Positions 15,179 through 24,415 are shown, counted from the first letter of the stretch. The stretch: DNA of 36,250 nt from Desulfobacterales bacterium (GCA_022361535.1 JAKSAU010001108.1:1-36250), one strand, 5' to 3'. Made by a program: numbers and translations. Notes: generated by a model not told the origin, from the letters alone.

Positions 15179-15496
15179 TTATTCCTCGTTATTTGGGTTA
15201 CAATAGATGCGGTAAAGCACCTCAAGTATTTCTGATACAGCCTGGCTTTTAAGACGATAATAAATTACTTGGCTTTCCCGGCGTGTATCCACAAGATCTG
15301 CCTGACGTAATGCAGCCAGGTGTTGAGACAAGGCTGACTGGCTTAATGGAACTGTCTGGTTAAGTACACTGACCGGACATTCTCCGTTCATTAGATGACA
15401 CAGTACCATCAGCCGGCTTGGATGGCTCATACTCTTGAGTAATTTTGAGGCCATTTCCGAACTCTCTTCAAGTTTTTCAGGATCAATTTGTTTCAT
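15179..15496 (-). CDS. ArsR-family regulator of the BigR/SqrR persulfide-sensing type
   Basis: A 105-aa winged-helix repressor. The recognition segment is LSQSALSQHLAALRQADLVDTRRESQVIYYRL (about 51-82, given here by its key parts SQSALSQHL and YYRL). The metal ligands of ArsR/SmtB (ELCVCDL) are missing. Instead C40 (NGEC) and C99 (YRIYC) occupy the places of the two cysteines that form a tetrasulfide link in SqrR, BigR and YgaV; a third, C33, is extra. It therefore probably senses persulfide or sulfane sulfur and releases DNA when oxidised. It is the first gene of the operon with two YeeE/YedE permeases and likely represses it through the TTAG/CTAA repeats just upstream. Confidence 0.87.
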   Translation of the reverse strand: MKQIDPEKLEESSEMASKLLKSMSHPSRLMVLCHLMNGECPVSVLNQTVPLSQSALSQHLAALRQADLVDTRRESQVIYYRLKSQAVSEILEVLYRIYCNPNNEE

Positions 15497-15514
15497 AAAT
15501 CCACTCTGTTTTTT

Positions 15515-15549
15515 ATATTAGTATTTTCTAAATTAGGATAATCTAATAT
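15515..15549. promoter_or_regulatory. Candidate operator of the ArsR/BigR-type regulator
   Basis: ATATTAG (15515-15521) and CTAATAT (15543-15549) form an outer inverted repeat, and ATTAG-gataat-CTAAT (15532-15547) an inner one. They lie 19-53 bases before the regulator's start, the expected place for autorepression. The AT-rich symmetric type fits ArsR-family sites. Confidence 0.5.
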
Positions 15550-15930
15550 ATCGATTTGTCAAGGTGGTAATTATAAAAACAAATAGAATGTGAGCGAAAC
15601 GTAGATTAACTTTGCATAAGAAAATGGCAGTATCTTCTGACTTGGAGTGGCGAGAACGATGTTCATAATTAGCCGTTTTTATATACGTTTTCAAACCACA
15701 ACAAACAGTAATGGGATTTGCATCAGAAAACCTGAAAAGTAACTGCAAGCCGATTTGTCTATTTTTGCAGGGTTTTTGTCATTGCAGTCAGGTTTCTTTT
15801 AGATAAATAATTAATGGACAGGAGATGCATTCGGGAAATAATACTTGCTAATACAGTACAATATGTTGAAGAATGAACACTCTTGAAGTCGGTTTGAACG
15901 AAATTGGGTTGATCTTAAACAAAGGGCTAA
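15550..15930. other. Intergenic region before the MFS gene
   Basis: About 380 bases without a supported gene. A 71-codon minus-strand frame here has no ribosome site and unlikely composition. Promoters for the sulfur operon (left end) and the MFS gene (right end) are expected; no clear hairpin or repeat was seen. Confidence 0.3.
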
Positions 15931-17112
15931 ATGCGATATATACTAAAAGACCGGAATCTTCTTATTCTCTTTATTGTTTCCTTTCTATTCTTTTTAAATG
16001 AAACCATCTTATTGCCTGTTTTACCCCTGGCTTTATCTCAATTAGGGTATAGCAACACTCAAATTGGAATGACGCTTGGTGCTTTTGCTTTAGGGGTACT
16101 GGTTTTCAGACCCATGACCGCATATATAACAGACAATAAAAGCCGGAAAATATCTTTGCTTATCGGTACATTTATTTTTTTAATTGCCCCTTTTTTGTAC
16201 TTTATTTCAATGGATTTCAAATTTCTCATATGTGTGCGTTTTTTTCATGGATTGGGCATATCCTTTTTTACAACAGCCAGCCCTGCTTTGATTTCTGATT
16301 TAGCACCAGAGAGTCACCGTGGAGAAATTTTGGGACATATGGGGATCGCATCAAGCCTTTCGTCGGTTTTTGGGCCTCTGCTTGGGGTCTTTATATATAA
16401 TGCAGGTGGACTCAATAAAGTATTATGGGGGTGTATTGTTCTTGGGTTGGTTGGTTTTATTCTGACGATTTTTATAACGGAAATGAAACAGTCCCATGAA
16501 AAGAAAGTTGAGACAAAAGACTATTTTAAGGTTTTGAGTAATCGTGGTGTGCTGGCAGCCACAGGTTTGGTTCTGGTTTTGGCTTTAATGAATGGAGGAA
16601 TTTTTTCATTTCTTCCCATACTGGTAAAAAATGAACTCAAAGCCAATGTGGGCGTTATATTCATGGTCATCTCTTTATCATTAATTGTTTCCCGGTTGTT
16701 TACATCCCATTTATCTGACCGCTATGGTCGGGGACCGTGTGCCTTTTATTCATTTTTGATTCTATGTCTGTCATATTATCTTATCGGGCGTTCTCAAACT
16801 ACATGGGGCTTGATCAGTGCAGGAATTTTAAACGGAATTGGCGTTGGAGGTTGTTTACCCGCATTGACCGCTCATGTGGTGGATAAAACTAAAGCTCACT
16901 TTCGAGGCATTGCCTTTAGTATATTTTACGGTGGCTATGATGCTGGAATGCTTTTGGGAGGTGCCGTTCTAGGAATATTAGCAGATATTACAAGTTTAAG
17001 GGACATGTACATCATTACGTCTTTGTTCGGATTGATCGCAATTGGTGGATTTGCACTAATCATTAAATCACACCCAATAAAATCTTTGAAATGGACACTT
17101 GCGGGAAAGTGA
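15931..17112 (+). CDS. MFS transporter
   Basis: A 393-aa protein with about twelve hydrophobic helices, the normal size for a major facilitator. It has the motif-A-like loop in each half (DNKSRK after helix 2 and LSDRYGRGP near residue 265) and a helix-4 arginine in VRFFHGLGISFFTTASPALI. The PESHRGEILGHMG segment is typical of drug-efflux and sugar-type MFS proteins. The substrate cannot be read from the sequence. The start has a modest AAAGGG ribosome site. It stands alone on the plus strand, 181 bases before the thioesterase gene. Confidence 0.87.
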   Translation: MRYILKDRNLLILFIVSFLFFLNETILLPVLPLALSQLGYSNTQIGMTLGAFALGVLVFRPMTAYITDNKSRKISLLIGTFIFLIAPFLYFISMDFKFLICVRFFHGLGISFFTTASPALISDLAPESHRGEILGHMGIASSLSSVFGPLLGVFIYNAGGLNKVLWGCIVLGLVGFILTIFITEMKQSHEKKVETKDYFKVLSNRGVLAATGLVLVLALMNGGIFSFLPILVKNELKANVGVIFMVISLSLIVSRLFTSHLSDRYGRGPCAFYSFLILCLSYYLIGRSQTTWGLISAGILNGIGVGGCLPALTAHVVDKTKAHFRGIAFSIFYGGYDAGMLLGGAVLGILADITSLRDMYIITSLFGLIAIGGFALIIKSHPIKSLKWTLAGK

Positions 17113-17293
17113 CATGATATATCAAGGAAAGCCAGTAAGGATCAATTAATCCGGTAATCCGGTACAGGAATTTGAACCGCATCGTCCTGAAAGATACGAG
17201 AAGTGTTTTCTTGATAGAAAGACTGCAGCGAATCGTTTAAACTATACCGAGCATTTTTATTGTGACATTATTTGAAGTTAAGGAAATACACCA

Positions 17294-17689
17294 ATGGATC
17301 AAATAGAAAAGCCCCAAGGGGACCTAATTCTTCGAACCCTGGCAATGCCTGCGGACACCAACCCAAACGGTGATATCTTCGGGGGGTGGGTAATGTCCCA
17401 GATGGATATTGCCGGGGGTATAATGGCCAAGGAAGCAACGGGTGGACGTACCGTTACCATCGCCGTGGAAGGTATGAAATTTATTAAACCTATCCAAGTG
17501 GGTGATGTGTTTTGTTGTTATGGCCGGATAGAGAAAATCGGCATTACATCCATCACGTTAAAACTCGAGGTATGGATTAAGCCCATTTTGCGGAAAAAAG
17601 GTGTCGACCGATATAAAGTCACAGAGGGAAGGTTTGTTTATGTGGCCATTGATGATGAGCACAAAAAAAGACAGATCCCACAAGAGTGA
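17294..17689 (+). CDS. yciA: Acyl-CoA thioesterase, YciA type
   Basis: A 131-aa hotdog-fold enzyme of usual length. The active-site segment TNPNGDIFGGWVMSQMDIAG (about 22-41) and the core strand VTIAVEGMKFIKPIQVGDVF are hallmarks of the YciA/BACH acyl-CoA hydrolases. It hydrolyses acyl-CoA esters to free acid and CoA in the cytoplasm. A ribosome site (AAGGAA) lies about 8 bases before the ATG. Convergent with the hydrolase gene to the right; a strong hairpin separates them. Confidence 0.9.
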   Translation: MDQIEKPQGDLILRTLAMPADTNPNGDIFGGWVMSQMDIAGGIMAKEATGGRTVTIAVEGMKFIKPIQVGDVFCCYGRIEKIGITSITLKLEVWIKPILRKKGVDRYKVTEGRFVYVAIDDEHKKRQIPQE

Positions 17690-17720
17690 AACTGTTTCGT
17701 ATCCAATTGCTGTGAATAAA

Positions 17721-17751
17721 GGAAACTCTTTACTGGTAGCAAAGAGTTTCC
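17721..17751. terminator. Stem-loop between convergent yciA and hydrolase genes
   Basis: GGAAACTCTTT (17721-17731) and AAAGAGTTTCC (17741-17751) are perfectly complementary over 11 bp with a 9-base loop. In the minus-strand direction it is followed by TTTATT, so it best suits the hydrolase transcript but may serve both. Confidence 0.65.
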
Positions 17752-17767
17752 AGTGAAAAAAAATTTA

Positions 17768-19297
17768 TCAGTTTTCGTTGCTCACAGCCTCCTCTGTTTC
17801 AGATTTATTCATGATGTAATCAACAGGATGCTCTGATGCTCTTTTTGCTGCCAGATCCATTACATTCCTTGTGCCGTTTTCATTTTCAAAATTTAAGGTC
17901 AGGTTGGAAAGTTTCCATGCCCCTTTTTCCTTGATTAACTCATAATCATACGTTCCTGTAATTTCCCAAAAAAGGCCCTCCACATAATGCTCAGCCCTGA
18001 TATCTGCAGAAGCAGCGGCAAATGTTTTTCCAGCGGTTACCTGGATATTGGACAGGTTATGCCGGGTAACTTCAAACCCGGGTAGAAAAGATGCCCACTG
18101 GGTCATCAGGTCTTTTACTGAGATCTGAGCTGGTGTACCTTCGAACAACGACGTGTAGTCCACGGTTACATGATCGGCAAAAAGTTCTTCAAGTGCATGA
18201 TATCTGTTTTGGTCTGCCAGGACAGCCATGGCTTCAATGGTTGTTTTGATCTTTGCAATGTCAGAAGGTTGATTTCCGGAATCAAATGCCGCCTTGAAAT
18301 GATCATTGACCAAATCGACAGACTGGGTCACCACATTCGCGCGATCATAAAAATCAAACTGAGTGACCTTGTCCAGCCAAACTACTTTGGCAGTATTTCC
18401 TAAGCGCTTTTCAAAAGCCGAGACTCCCTGGGGAATGGCAGCAGCTTTTGAATGGACAAGCAGTGTTGGTACGCGGATATTATCAGCAGCCTTTTGCGCA
18501 TCAAAGTTAAGCCATCCTTCCCAGGAAGCAATGTTGAACTGGTTGTCGTATTCGGGAATCAGGCCGCGATCCTTTTCAGTGTAATAGGGCGCTTTGTACA
18601 TGAGAGATTTTTCATTGGTTTGACTGGCTGCTTCTATCAGAGTAGGGCGGCTTGATGCTTGGGCCTTTTTACTCAGACCAATCAGGTTGCTTACCCCTTC
18701 ATTGCCAACATAAACCTGCCTGACAATATCTGCATCATGGAGCCAAGGGGCAACCATGGCAAGTGCACTAATTTTAGGAGAAATAACAGTTGCATGGGCC
18801 ATGTAACCCGATGACGCGCATATGCCTAATCCGGCAATGCGCGTGGTATCAATGTCTGATCGTTCTGCCAAATATTCCACAGCGGCAAGTATATCTTCGA
18901 TTTTTCTTTTAGGATTTTCCAGGTATTTGATGTCATCAACCGATTCTCCCCATCCCCTGAAATCAAAAATCAAAGCTGCATATCCCTTTTGCGACAGAGC
19001 CTTTGCATAGTTGGTCGGCATTTGCTCTTTGACTGTGGTCCAGGCACCGGTGACAACAACAGCCGGGAGTTTTTTATTTTTTGTGTCTATAGGCGGTAGA
19101 TACAAATGTCCTTTAATTGCAGTGCCCTGGCTTGTGAACTCAACTTTTTCTATATTTTGTGAAGGCCCCATGCCAAATACTGATTGAGTCAAGGTAAGTA
19201 TCAACCCAATAACAATCATGCCCCCAGAAACCATGTTACTTTTTACACGTTTGCCGATAATTGTTTTTTCATTTTTTAACTTTACCTTACTAATCAT
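17768..19297 (-). CDS. Exported alpha/beta hydrolase fused to a SnoaL/NTF2-like domain
   Basis: A 509-aa protein. Residues 23-43 form a signal peptide or membrane anchor. Residues about 48-338 are an alpha/beta hydrolase with the FDFRGWGES oxyanion-side motif (111-119). Its nucleophile elbow, G158-I-C160-A-S162, puts Cys at the nucleophile position, as in dienelactone hydrolase-like proteins. A VRVPTLLVHSK-type strand near 275-284 and WLDKVTQFDFYD (307-318) follow. Residues about 350-472 are an NTF2/SnoaL-like domain (LADQNRYHALEELFADHVTVD opening, WKLSNLTL end). The substrate is unknown. AAGGAGA lies 7 bases before the ATG. It follows an SDR gene by 54 bases on the same strand, so the two are likely co-transcribed. 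Confidence 0.82.
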   Translation of the reverse strand: MISKVKLKNEKTIIGKRVKSNMVSGGMIVIGLILTLTQSVFGMGPSQNIEKVEFTSQGTAIKGHLYLPPIDTKNKKLPAVVVTGAWTTVKEQMPTNYAKALSQKGYAALIFDFRGWGESVDDIKYLENPKRKIEDILAAVEYLAERSDIDTTRIAGLGICASSGYMAHATVISPKISALAMVAPWLHDADIVRQVYVGNEGVSNLIGLSKKAQASSRPTLIEAASQTNEKSLMYKAPYYTEKDRGLIPEYDNQFNIASWEGWLNFDAQKAADNIRVPTLLVHSKAAAIPQGVSAFEKRLGNTAKVVWLDKVTQFDFYDRANVVTQSVDLVNDHFKAAFDSGNQPSDIAKIKTTIEAMAVLADQNRYHALEELFADHVTVDYTSLFEGTPAQISVKDLMTQWASFLPGFEVTRHNLSNIQVTAGKTFAAASADIRAEHYVEGLFWEITGTYDYELIKEKGAWKLSNLTLNFENENGTRNVMDLAAKRASEHPVDYIMNKSETEEAVSNEN

Positions 19298-19351
19298 TAT
19301 CAGTTCTCCTTATGATTGAAATTATATATTTGGACACATTGATATTAACTG

Positions 19352-20053
19352 CTACCAGTCAATCAGATGCCGGTCCTGGTAGAACCCGCCAGTAGGGCCA
19401 TCATCAGGTAGGGTCGCCAGCCATATAGGAGTATCTGCTCCTTTTTCAATTGATAGTGGTGCCATTTTGCCCCCCATTCGGGTTCGGACCCATCCTGGAC
19501 AGGCCGCGTTTATTTTGACCTTTCTCCCCAAAACAGGAACAAATGAAAGGGTCACAGCATTCAGTGCAGCCTTGCTGACCGAATAGGCACAGGGACCGTT
19601 AAGGCCTTGGGCAAAAGCTGCCAAGCTTGAAGATACATTTACAATCCTTCCCCATCCCCGGTTTTTCATCTCTTTACCTATTTTGCTGATTAGAATGAAC
19701 GGCGCCACTGTGTTGATGGATAAGCTGTCAATAAGATCAGGATATGATATTTCCAGCCCTGATCCAGGAATAAGGATACCGGCGTTGTTGACCAGAATAT
19801 CTGTGGCGCCATGCTCTGACTCAATGTTATCCAACTGTGACTCTATTGCTTTGGCAACCGTAAGATCAAGGCGGACTGGAATGACTCCTTTTCCGATTTT
19901 ATTGGCAGCTTTTTCAGCATCTTCTATCTTACGTGCCGCCAACAAAACTTGAATGGTTGGGTCGTGTGCCAAACCTTTAGCAATTGCAAAGCCAATTCCC
20001 CTGTTGGCACCAGTCACAATTGCAGTCTTTGATTTCAGAGATTTTGTTTTCAT
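19352..20053 (-). CDS. Short-chain dehydrogenase/reductase
   Basis: A 233-aa classical SDR. The coenzyme motif TGANRGIG is at 14-21, NNAG at 89-92, the catalytic Ser is in NVSSS (about 139-143), and Y157-x3-K161 is intact. It is a Rossmann-fold NAD(P)H-dependent oxidoreductase; the basic residue R41 after the second strand hints at NADPH. The substrate is unknown. A GAGGA ribosome site precedes the ATG. The gene sits between an AraC regulator and an exported hydrolase, all on the minus strand with gaps of 112 and 54 bases. Confidence 0.9.
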   Translation of the reverse strand: MKTKSLKSKTAIVTGANRGIGFAIAKGLAHDPTIQVLLAARKIEDAEKAANKIGKGVIPVRLDLTVAKAIESQLDNIESEHGATDILVNNAGILIPGSGLEISYPDLIDSLSINTVAPFILISKIGKEMKNRGWGRIVNVSSSLAAFAQGLNGPCAYSVSKAALNAVTLSFVPVLGRKVKINAACPGWVRTRMGGKMAPLSIEKGADTPIWLATLPDDGPTGGFYQDRHLIDW

Positions 20054-20165
20054 ACCTATCCTCTTGTTTTGATTTGAAACAATTATCCATGAAAACGCAC
20101 TTAAAGGATTGAATGATTCTGCACATTTTTTGAATATTTATGCTTTCCTCTTTTATTGAGGATAA

Positions 20166-21050
20166 TCAGGAAAGGGAATTTCTATAGGCGTTGGGTGTTG
20201 TTCCCAGGGACTGCTTGAAGACTCTGCTGAAATGGGCCTGATCTGAAAACCCGCATGAAAGTGCAATATCAATGAGTGGAAGGTCTTTATCAGTGAGTTG
20301 TTTTTTTGCCTGCTCGATCCGGTAGGACATGACAAATTGCATCGGGCTTTTACCGATGGTCTGCTTAAACAGGCGGGAAAAATGGGAGGGACTTAAAGCG
20401 GCCTGTTTTGCGAGATCTTCTACACAAATGGCTTCACTAAAATGTGTCTGGACATAATCCAGAACGCATTTGTAATGCCGTGTAGTAAACCCTTTGGCAA
20501 ATTTAAGTTCTTCTTCAGGGTAGTCGCCATATTTTTGTATTAATTTTACTAAAAACACCCGTGCAAGGGATTCGAACAAGATGTCGGATCCAATCTCTTT
20601 GGAAGTGAGGGCATCTTTTAGCATGATACCGGCCTGGCAGATATCAGGGTCATTAAACAATTGAATGCTTTTTAGCTGGGTGCTGGTGAGCAAAACGCCG
20701 ACTTCATGGTGGGCAAATCGTTCCAGCTTCTCAGGTTCCAATGTAACTACGATTACTTTTGATTTTTCATGCCATTTCCATCCAGAGCGTAACCCGGCCG
20801 GTGTGACAACGATGTCATCCTTTTTAAAGATAAAATCAATATGTTTTTTTTCCCTGAAGTTTTCAACCCGTGTGGGTTCTTCCCTCAGATTAATCAACAC
20901 GTGGTGCTGATTAAATATTCTTTCTGGCATTTGACCGGGTGGTGCTTCAAAATATTCAAGCGTCAACAGCTCTGCGGCCGATGGTCTCAACAGTGCGCCA
21001 CTGTCCAATATTGGAGATGAAGGATAAATGTCCTGATAACGATTTCCCAT
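20166..21050 (-). CDS. AraC-family transcriptional regulator
   Basis: A 294-aa protein with a cupin-like N-terminal half (residues about 20-130) and a C-terminal AraC DNA-binding domain: LAKQAALSPSHFSRLFKQTI and IALSCGFSDQAHFSRVFKQS, the two helix-turn-helix units, ending in GTTPNAYRNS. The second is the standard AraC signature with the F-S-D-Q-x-H-F-S-R core. It probably controls the SDR and hydrolase genes that follow on the same strand. No ribosome site is obvious before the ATG at 21050. Confidence 0.9.
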   Translation of the reverse strand: MGNRYQDIYPSSPILDSGALLRPSAAELLTLEYFEAPPGQMPERIFNQHHVLINLREEPTRVENFREKKHIDFIFKKDDIVVTPAGLRSGWKWHEKSKVIVVTLEPEKLERFAHHEVGVLLTSTQLKSIQLFNDPDICQAGIMLKDALTSKEIGSDILFESLARVFLVKLIQKYGDYPEEELKFAKGFTTRHYKCVLDYVQTHFSEAICVEDLAKQAALSPSHFSRLFKQTIGKSPMQFVMSYRIEQAKKQLTDKDLPLIDIALSCGFSDQAHFSRVFKQSLGTTPNAYRNSLS

Positions 21051-21290
21051 GACATTTATAATAACAGAAATAACTTCAGGAGCAAGTGACCGTCTAAGTC
21101 AATAGTTATTCCAAGCTGGTTTTATTTTTCTAACCAAGTTTGCAGGCAATATACAAAAACGAATAATTAAAGCGAGATGCAAAAACATGTGGTTAGACTG
21201 TGCGCCAATAGGACAGAAACGTGAGAACTTGTAATGTACAATCATATTGTGATATTCAATTTTTAAAATTACGAAAATTGGAGTTGCATA

Positions 21291-23618
21291 TTGACGAAAT
21301 ACTGCCCGGTTTTGGGATGCGAAGTTTATTGTAAAGACAACTGGATCAAGAACAAAGCAAGTGAGACTTTTGAGGCCAATTTTTGGATAATTGGCGATGA
21401 CATAATATATAGTCGGCCAAAAGGGTTTTGCGATGCTGAAGGCGTTCAAAATTCTCTAAAATTAAATGACGAAATAGCGGCGTTTATTTCCTCGGGCACA
21501 AAGCCTTTTATCCAAATTGAAGATTATTCATATCTAAAAGGTTCTACGCTTAAATCACGCAAACTATTCATCGACAATATGAATAGTAACAAGCTTAGAA
21601 GAACAATTATTTTCTGTAATGCGAATCTTCCGATAAAAGTTGCAATTAAAATCGGTAATCAATTTAATATTACAGACAGAGAGATTTTTATTTCAAATAG
21701 CTATTCAGAGGCAGTCTCTAAAGTTAAAGAGCTAAGCTACAGCGAAATAAATAAAGCTGAGCCGGAAGTTGTAAACATTCTTAAATCCTTAGATACCGTT
21801 CAACAGACATTTGAGCCTGTTGAAATACTATACAATCAAAACTGGCAGATTAAAACCGAAGGATATTCAAACAATTGCTTAGTGATCAACAAAGATATAT
21901 TGCATTCCCGGTCTTTTGGAGACCTGAGAGAATCGCATATTTCATTGATTGACCAAATGAGAGAAAAATGTCAGTCCGAGTTGATTGAAGCCCATTCTTC
22001 TTCAATAAAATATATTGTTGTTGACACAAAGAAAATCAAATCTGCCAGCCGGAGAAGCCGGCTTGCTTTCATGAAGTCATTAAAGAAGTGGGCTGAAAAG
22101 CACCCAATTGAAATGTACATTATGTACAATACCAATACGTTCTTAGGAACAGCATTGAATTTAGCAAAACCTCTTTTCCCTTTCCAAATAAAACTAACAA
22201 ATGATTTCAAAGAAGCGCTTCAACTCATAAAAGAAAATAAGGGAAAATCCAAGAAATCAAAAAAAACAATTCAAGAGAAAAAAAATTATACTATAACCAA
22301 TAGTGACGTTGAGAAGTTATTAGCACTCATAGGAGATTTAAACTGGGAGTTTAATGAGTTTCAAGTACCCGATTACGATTTTGCACAAGACCATCCGTTT
22401 TATTACATCAGCCAGTCAATAAGCTTAATTAAAGAAGAACTGGATAATCTGTTAATCCAGCGAAGAGAGTTGGAAGACCGACTTCATCAATCTCAAAAAA
22501 TGGAATCCATCGGACGGCTCGCTGGAGGTATTGCACATGATTTTAACAATATACTGTCCATGATTATTGGCAGTGCCGAATTAGGGCTCCTTGATTTACC
22601 GGAAAATCATTCAGCCTACGAAAATTTTGATGTAATTAAATCTGCGGGATTAAGGGGTGCTGCAATTGTAAAGCAATTACTCAATTTTAGCCGCAAGGCT
22701 GTCCCCGAAATAAAGCCTGTCAATGCGATCGGAACACTTAATGACACAATAGATTTCATACGTCCAACAATACCTGCGACCATTGAAATCATGACTGATT
22801 TACGCGGAGAGAATATAAATATAAACGCTGATCCTGTTCAATTTCAGCAGATTATAATGAACATTATTGGTAATGCGACACAGGCAATAGAAAATGATAT
22901 CGGTAGGATAATAATTAAATCGAATCCAATAGCCTTGGAAGCAAAGCATGTCCAGTTTCATCCCGACTTGCAAGAAGGGCCGTATTATAAGATTGATATT
23001 GCAGATAACGGGCCGGGTATAGACCAGGCCATTATTAAAAATATTTTTGACCCGTATTTTACCACCAAAGAAATTGGTAAAGGTTCCGGTATGGGGTTAG
23101 CAGTTGTTCATGGTATCATAAAAAATCATAAAGGAAGCATTACTGTAGATAGTGTCTTAGGGGCAGGTACAAAATTTACCATACTTTTACCTCAAACAAT
23201 TGAAAGGTCAACATCACTACCAAGTTCAACCGAAGAAATTATAGGTGGAAATGAAAAAGTTATGATCATTGACGATGAAAAAGAGGTTTTAGATATGGAA
23301 TATGGTATTTTAACTCGTCTGGGATATACAGTTGAAAAACATGTTGATCCAATTATGGCGCTGCAAAGTTTTAAAGCATATCCTGAAAAATTTGATTTGG
23401 TAATCACAGATATGGCCATGCCCAAGATGTCAGGAGAAACCTTGTCTAAAGAAATGTTGAAAATAAATTCTAATATACCGATTATTATGTGCACAGGGCA
23501 CTATTCAATGATCAATGGGCAAAAGGCTAAAGATATTGGTATTGCAGCGTTTACGGAAAAACCCGTCCCATTAAAAAAATTAGATAGATTAATTAGACAG
23601 GTTCTTGAGGTCAATTAA
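21291..23618 (+). CDS. Soluble hybrid histidine kinase with a duplicated N-terminal domain
   Basis: A 775-aa protein starting at TTG 21291, with GGAG 7 bases upstream. No membrane segment is seen. Residues about 16-148 and 183-316 look like two copies of one unnamed alpha/beta domain: each has N-W-x-I, an (I/D)I-x-(Y/H)-S-R segment, a S-x3-S-R-x2-F helix and an EA-(V/L) end helix. The kinase core follows: phospho-acceptor H416 in GGIAHDFNN, N-box around N524-N528, G1 box DNGPGI (572-577), and G2 region GKGSGMGL. A receiver domain ends the protein (D661/D662, phospho-Asp D707 in VITDMAMP, T735, K757). It should autophosphorylate and pass phosphate to its own receiver; the signal and any downstream partner are unknown. 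Confidence 0.9.
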   Translation: MTKYCPVLGCEVYCKDNWIKNKASETFEANFWIIGDDIIYSRPKGFCDAEGVQNSLKLNDEIAAFISSGTKPFIQIEDYSYLKGSTLKSRKLFIDNMNSNKLRRTIIFCNANLPIKVAIKIGNQFNITDREIFISNSYSEAVSKVKELSYSEINKAEPEVVNILKSLDTVQQTFEPVEILYNQNWQIKTEGYSNNCLVINKDILHSRSFGDLRESHISLIDQMREKCQSELIEAHSSSIKYIVVDTKKIKSASRRSRLAFMKSLKKWAEKHPIEMYIMYNTNTFLGTALNLAKPLFPFQIKLTNDFKEALQLIKENKGKSKKSKKTIQEKKNYTITNSDVEKLLALIGDLNWEFNEFQVPDYDFAQDHPFYYISQSISLIKEELDNLLIQRRELEDRLHQSQKMESIGRLAGGIAHDFNNILSMIIGSAELGLLDLPENHSAYENFDVIKSAGLRGAAIVKQLLNFSRKAVPEIKPVNAIGTLNDTIDFIRPTIPATIEIMTDLRGENININADPVQFQQIIMNIIGNATQAIENDIGRIIIKSNPIALEAKHVQFHPDLQEGPYYKIDIADNGPGIDQAIIKNIFDPYFTTKEIGKGSGMGLAVVHGIIKNHKGSITVDSVLGAGTKFTILLPQTIERSTSLPSSTEEIIGGNEKVMIIDDEKEVLDMEYGILTRLGYTVEKHVDPIMALQSFKAYPEKFDLVITDMAMPKMSGETLSKEMLKINSNIPIIMCTGHYSMINGQKAKDIGIAAFTEKPVPLKKLDRLIRQVLEVN

Positions 23619-23636
23619 ACAAGAAGGATTGCACAT

Positions 23637-24311
23637 TTATTCGCGTACGGTACCCAAATGCCATGAACCGGCCTCTTCTTCCATAATCCTTTCCATAATG
23701 GCTGTTTTTGCCTGGTCCAGCTCTTTTTTCAATGTTTTTCGAGCCCCTGAAGCATCATGGGCAGCAAGACGGTCAATCAGTTTCTGGTGGATGTCGATCA
23801 TGTAGTGTCCGGATCGTACGATGATCATAAATCTGGCCATTCTGTCATGGACGCGGCTGACCTGGCGGGCAAGCTCCTCATTCCCTGAGGCTTTGGCCAT
23901 GAGTGTGTGAAAGTTCTGGTTTTCGAGGGTATAGCGGGAGTAAGTCTCGTCCTCATCATCCGTATATCCGGCGTGAACGCTTTCAAGTTCTTTGATCTGT
24001 TCCGGGGTAATACGTTCTGCTGCCCTGACTACTGCAGCAAGTTCAAGAATTTCACGCATATCTAGCATGTCCCGAAGTTCTTTTAGTGTGACCTTTGTTA
24101 CATAATATCCGGAACGGGGTTTGATGGTTACCAGATCCTCTTGGCTGAGCATTTGGAACGCGTCTCTGACTGGGGATACGCTTGTCCCAAATTCTTTTTT
24201 TAGATCATCTATGGAGAGTCTCTCGCCTGGTTTTTTTCGGCCTGAGATGATTTCAGTTTTTATTTTTCTGTAAATTCTAAGCTTGACTGCGTCGGTTTTG
24301 GTGGATGCCAT
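23637..24311 (-). CDS. GntR-family regulator with FCD domain
   Basis: A 224-aa protein. The N-terminal winged helix (about 10-76) has the GntR pattern KIKTEIISGRKKPGERLSID followed by FGTSVSPVRDAFQMLSQEDL. The C-terminal FCD effector domain is all-helical (about 84-210), with the metal-ligand-like residues in ENQNFHTLMAKASGN and DIHQKLIDRLAAHD. FCD regulators usually sense organic or amino acids. It is divergent from the patB-type gene, with 233 bases between them that hold a palindrome, so control of that gene is likely. It ends 18 bases from the convergent hybrid kinase gene. Confidence 0.9.
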   Translation of the reverse strand: MASTKTDAVKLRIYRKIKTEIISGRKKPGERLSIDDLKKEFGTSVSPVRDAFQMLSQEDLVTIKPRSGYYVTKVTLKELRDMLDMREILELAAVVRAAERITPEQIKELESVHAGYTDDEDETYSRYTLENQNFHTLMAKASGNEELARQVSRVHDRMARFMIIVRSGHYMIDIHQKLIDRLAAHDASGARKTLKKELDQAKTAIMERIMEEEAGSWHLGTVRE

Positions 24312-24403
24312 TTAATTCTCTCCATTATTGGACAAATACCGGAACATAAAAAGAAATTCTATTAGTATATCACCATATAAGACAATTTGTTTCAATCTTT
24401 AAT

Positions 24404-24415
24404 TTGATATATCAA
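24404..24415. promoter_or_regulatory. Candidate GntR operator in the divergent region
   Basis: TTGATATATCAA is a perfect 12-bp palindrome 93 bases from the regulator's start and 130 bases from the patB-type start. Its form is like the TTGTATACAA-class sites of FCD-type GntR proteins. Confidence 0.45.

Noticed and set aside
15533..15748. 71-codon minus-strand frame before the MFS gene
   Set aside because: No ribosome site, mixed composition, and its 3' end overlaps the candidate operator of the ArsR-type gene.
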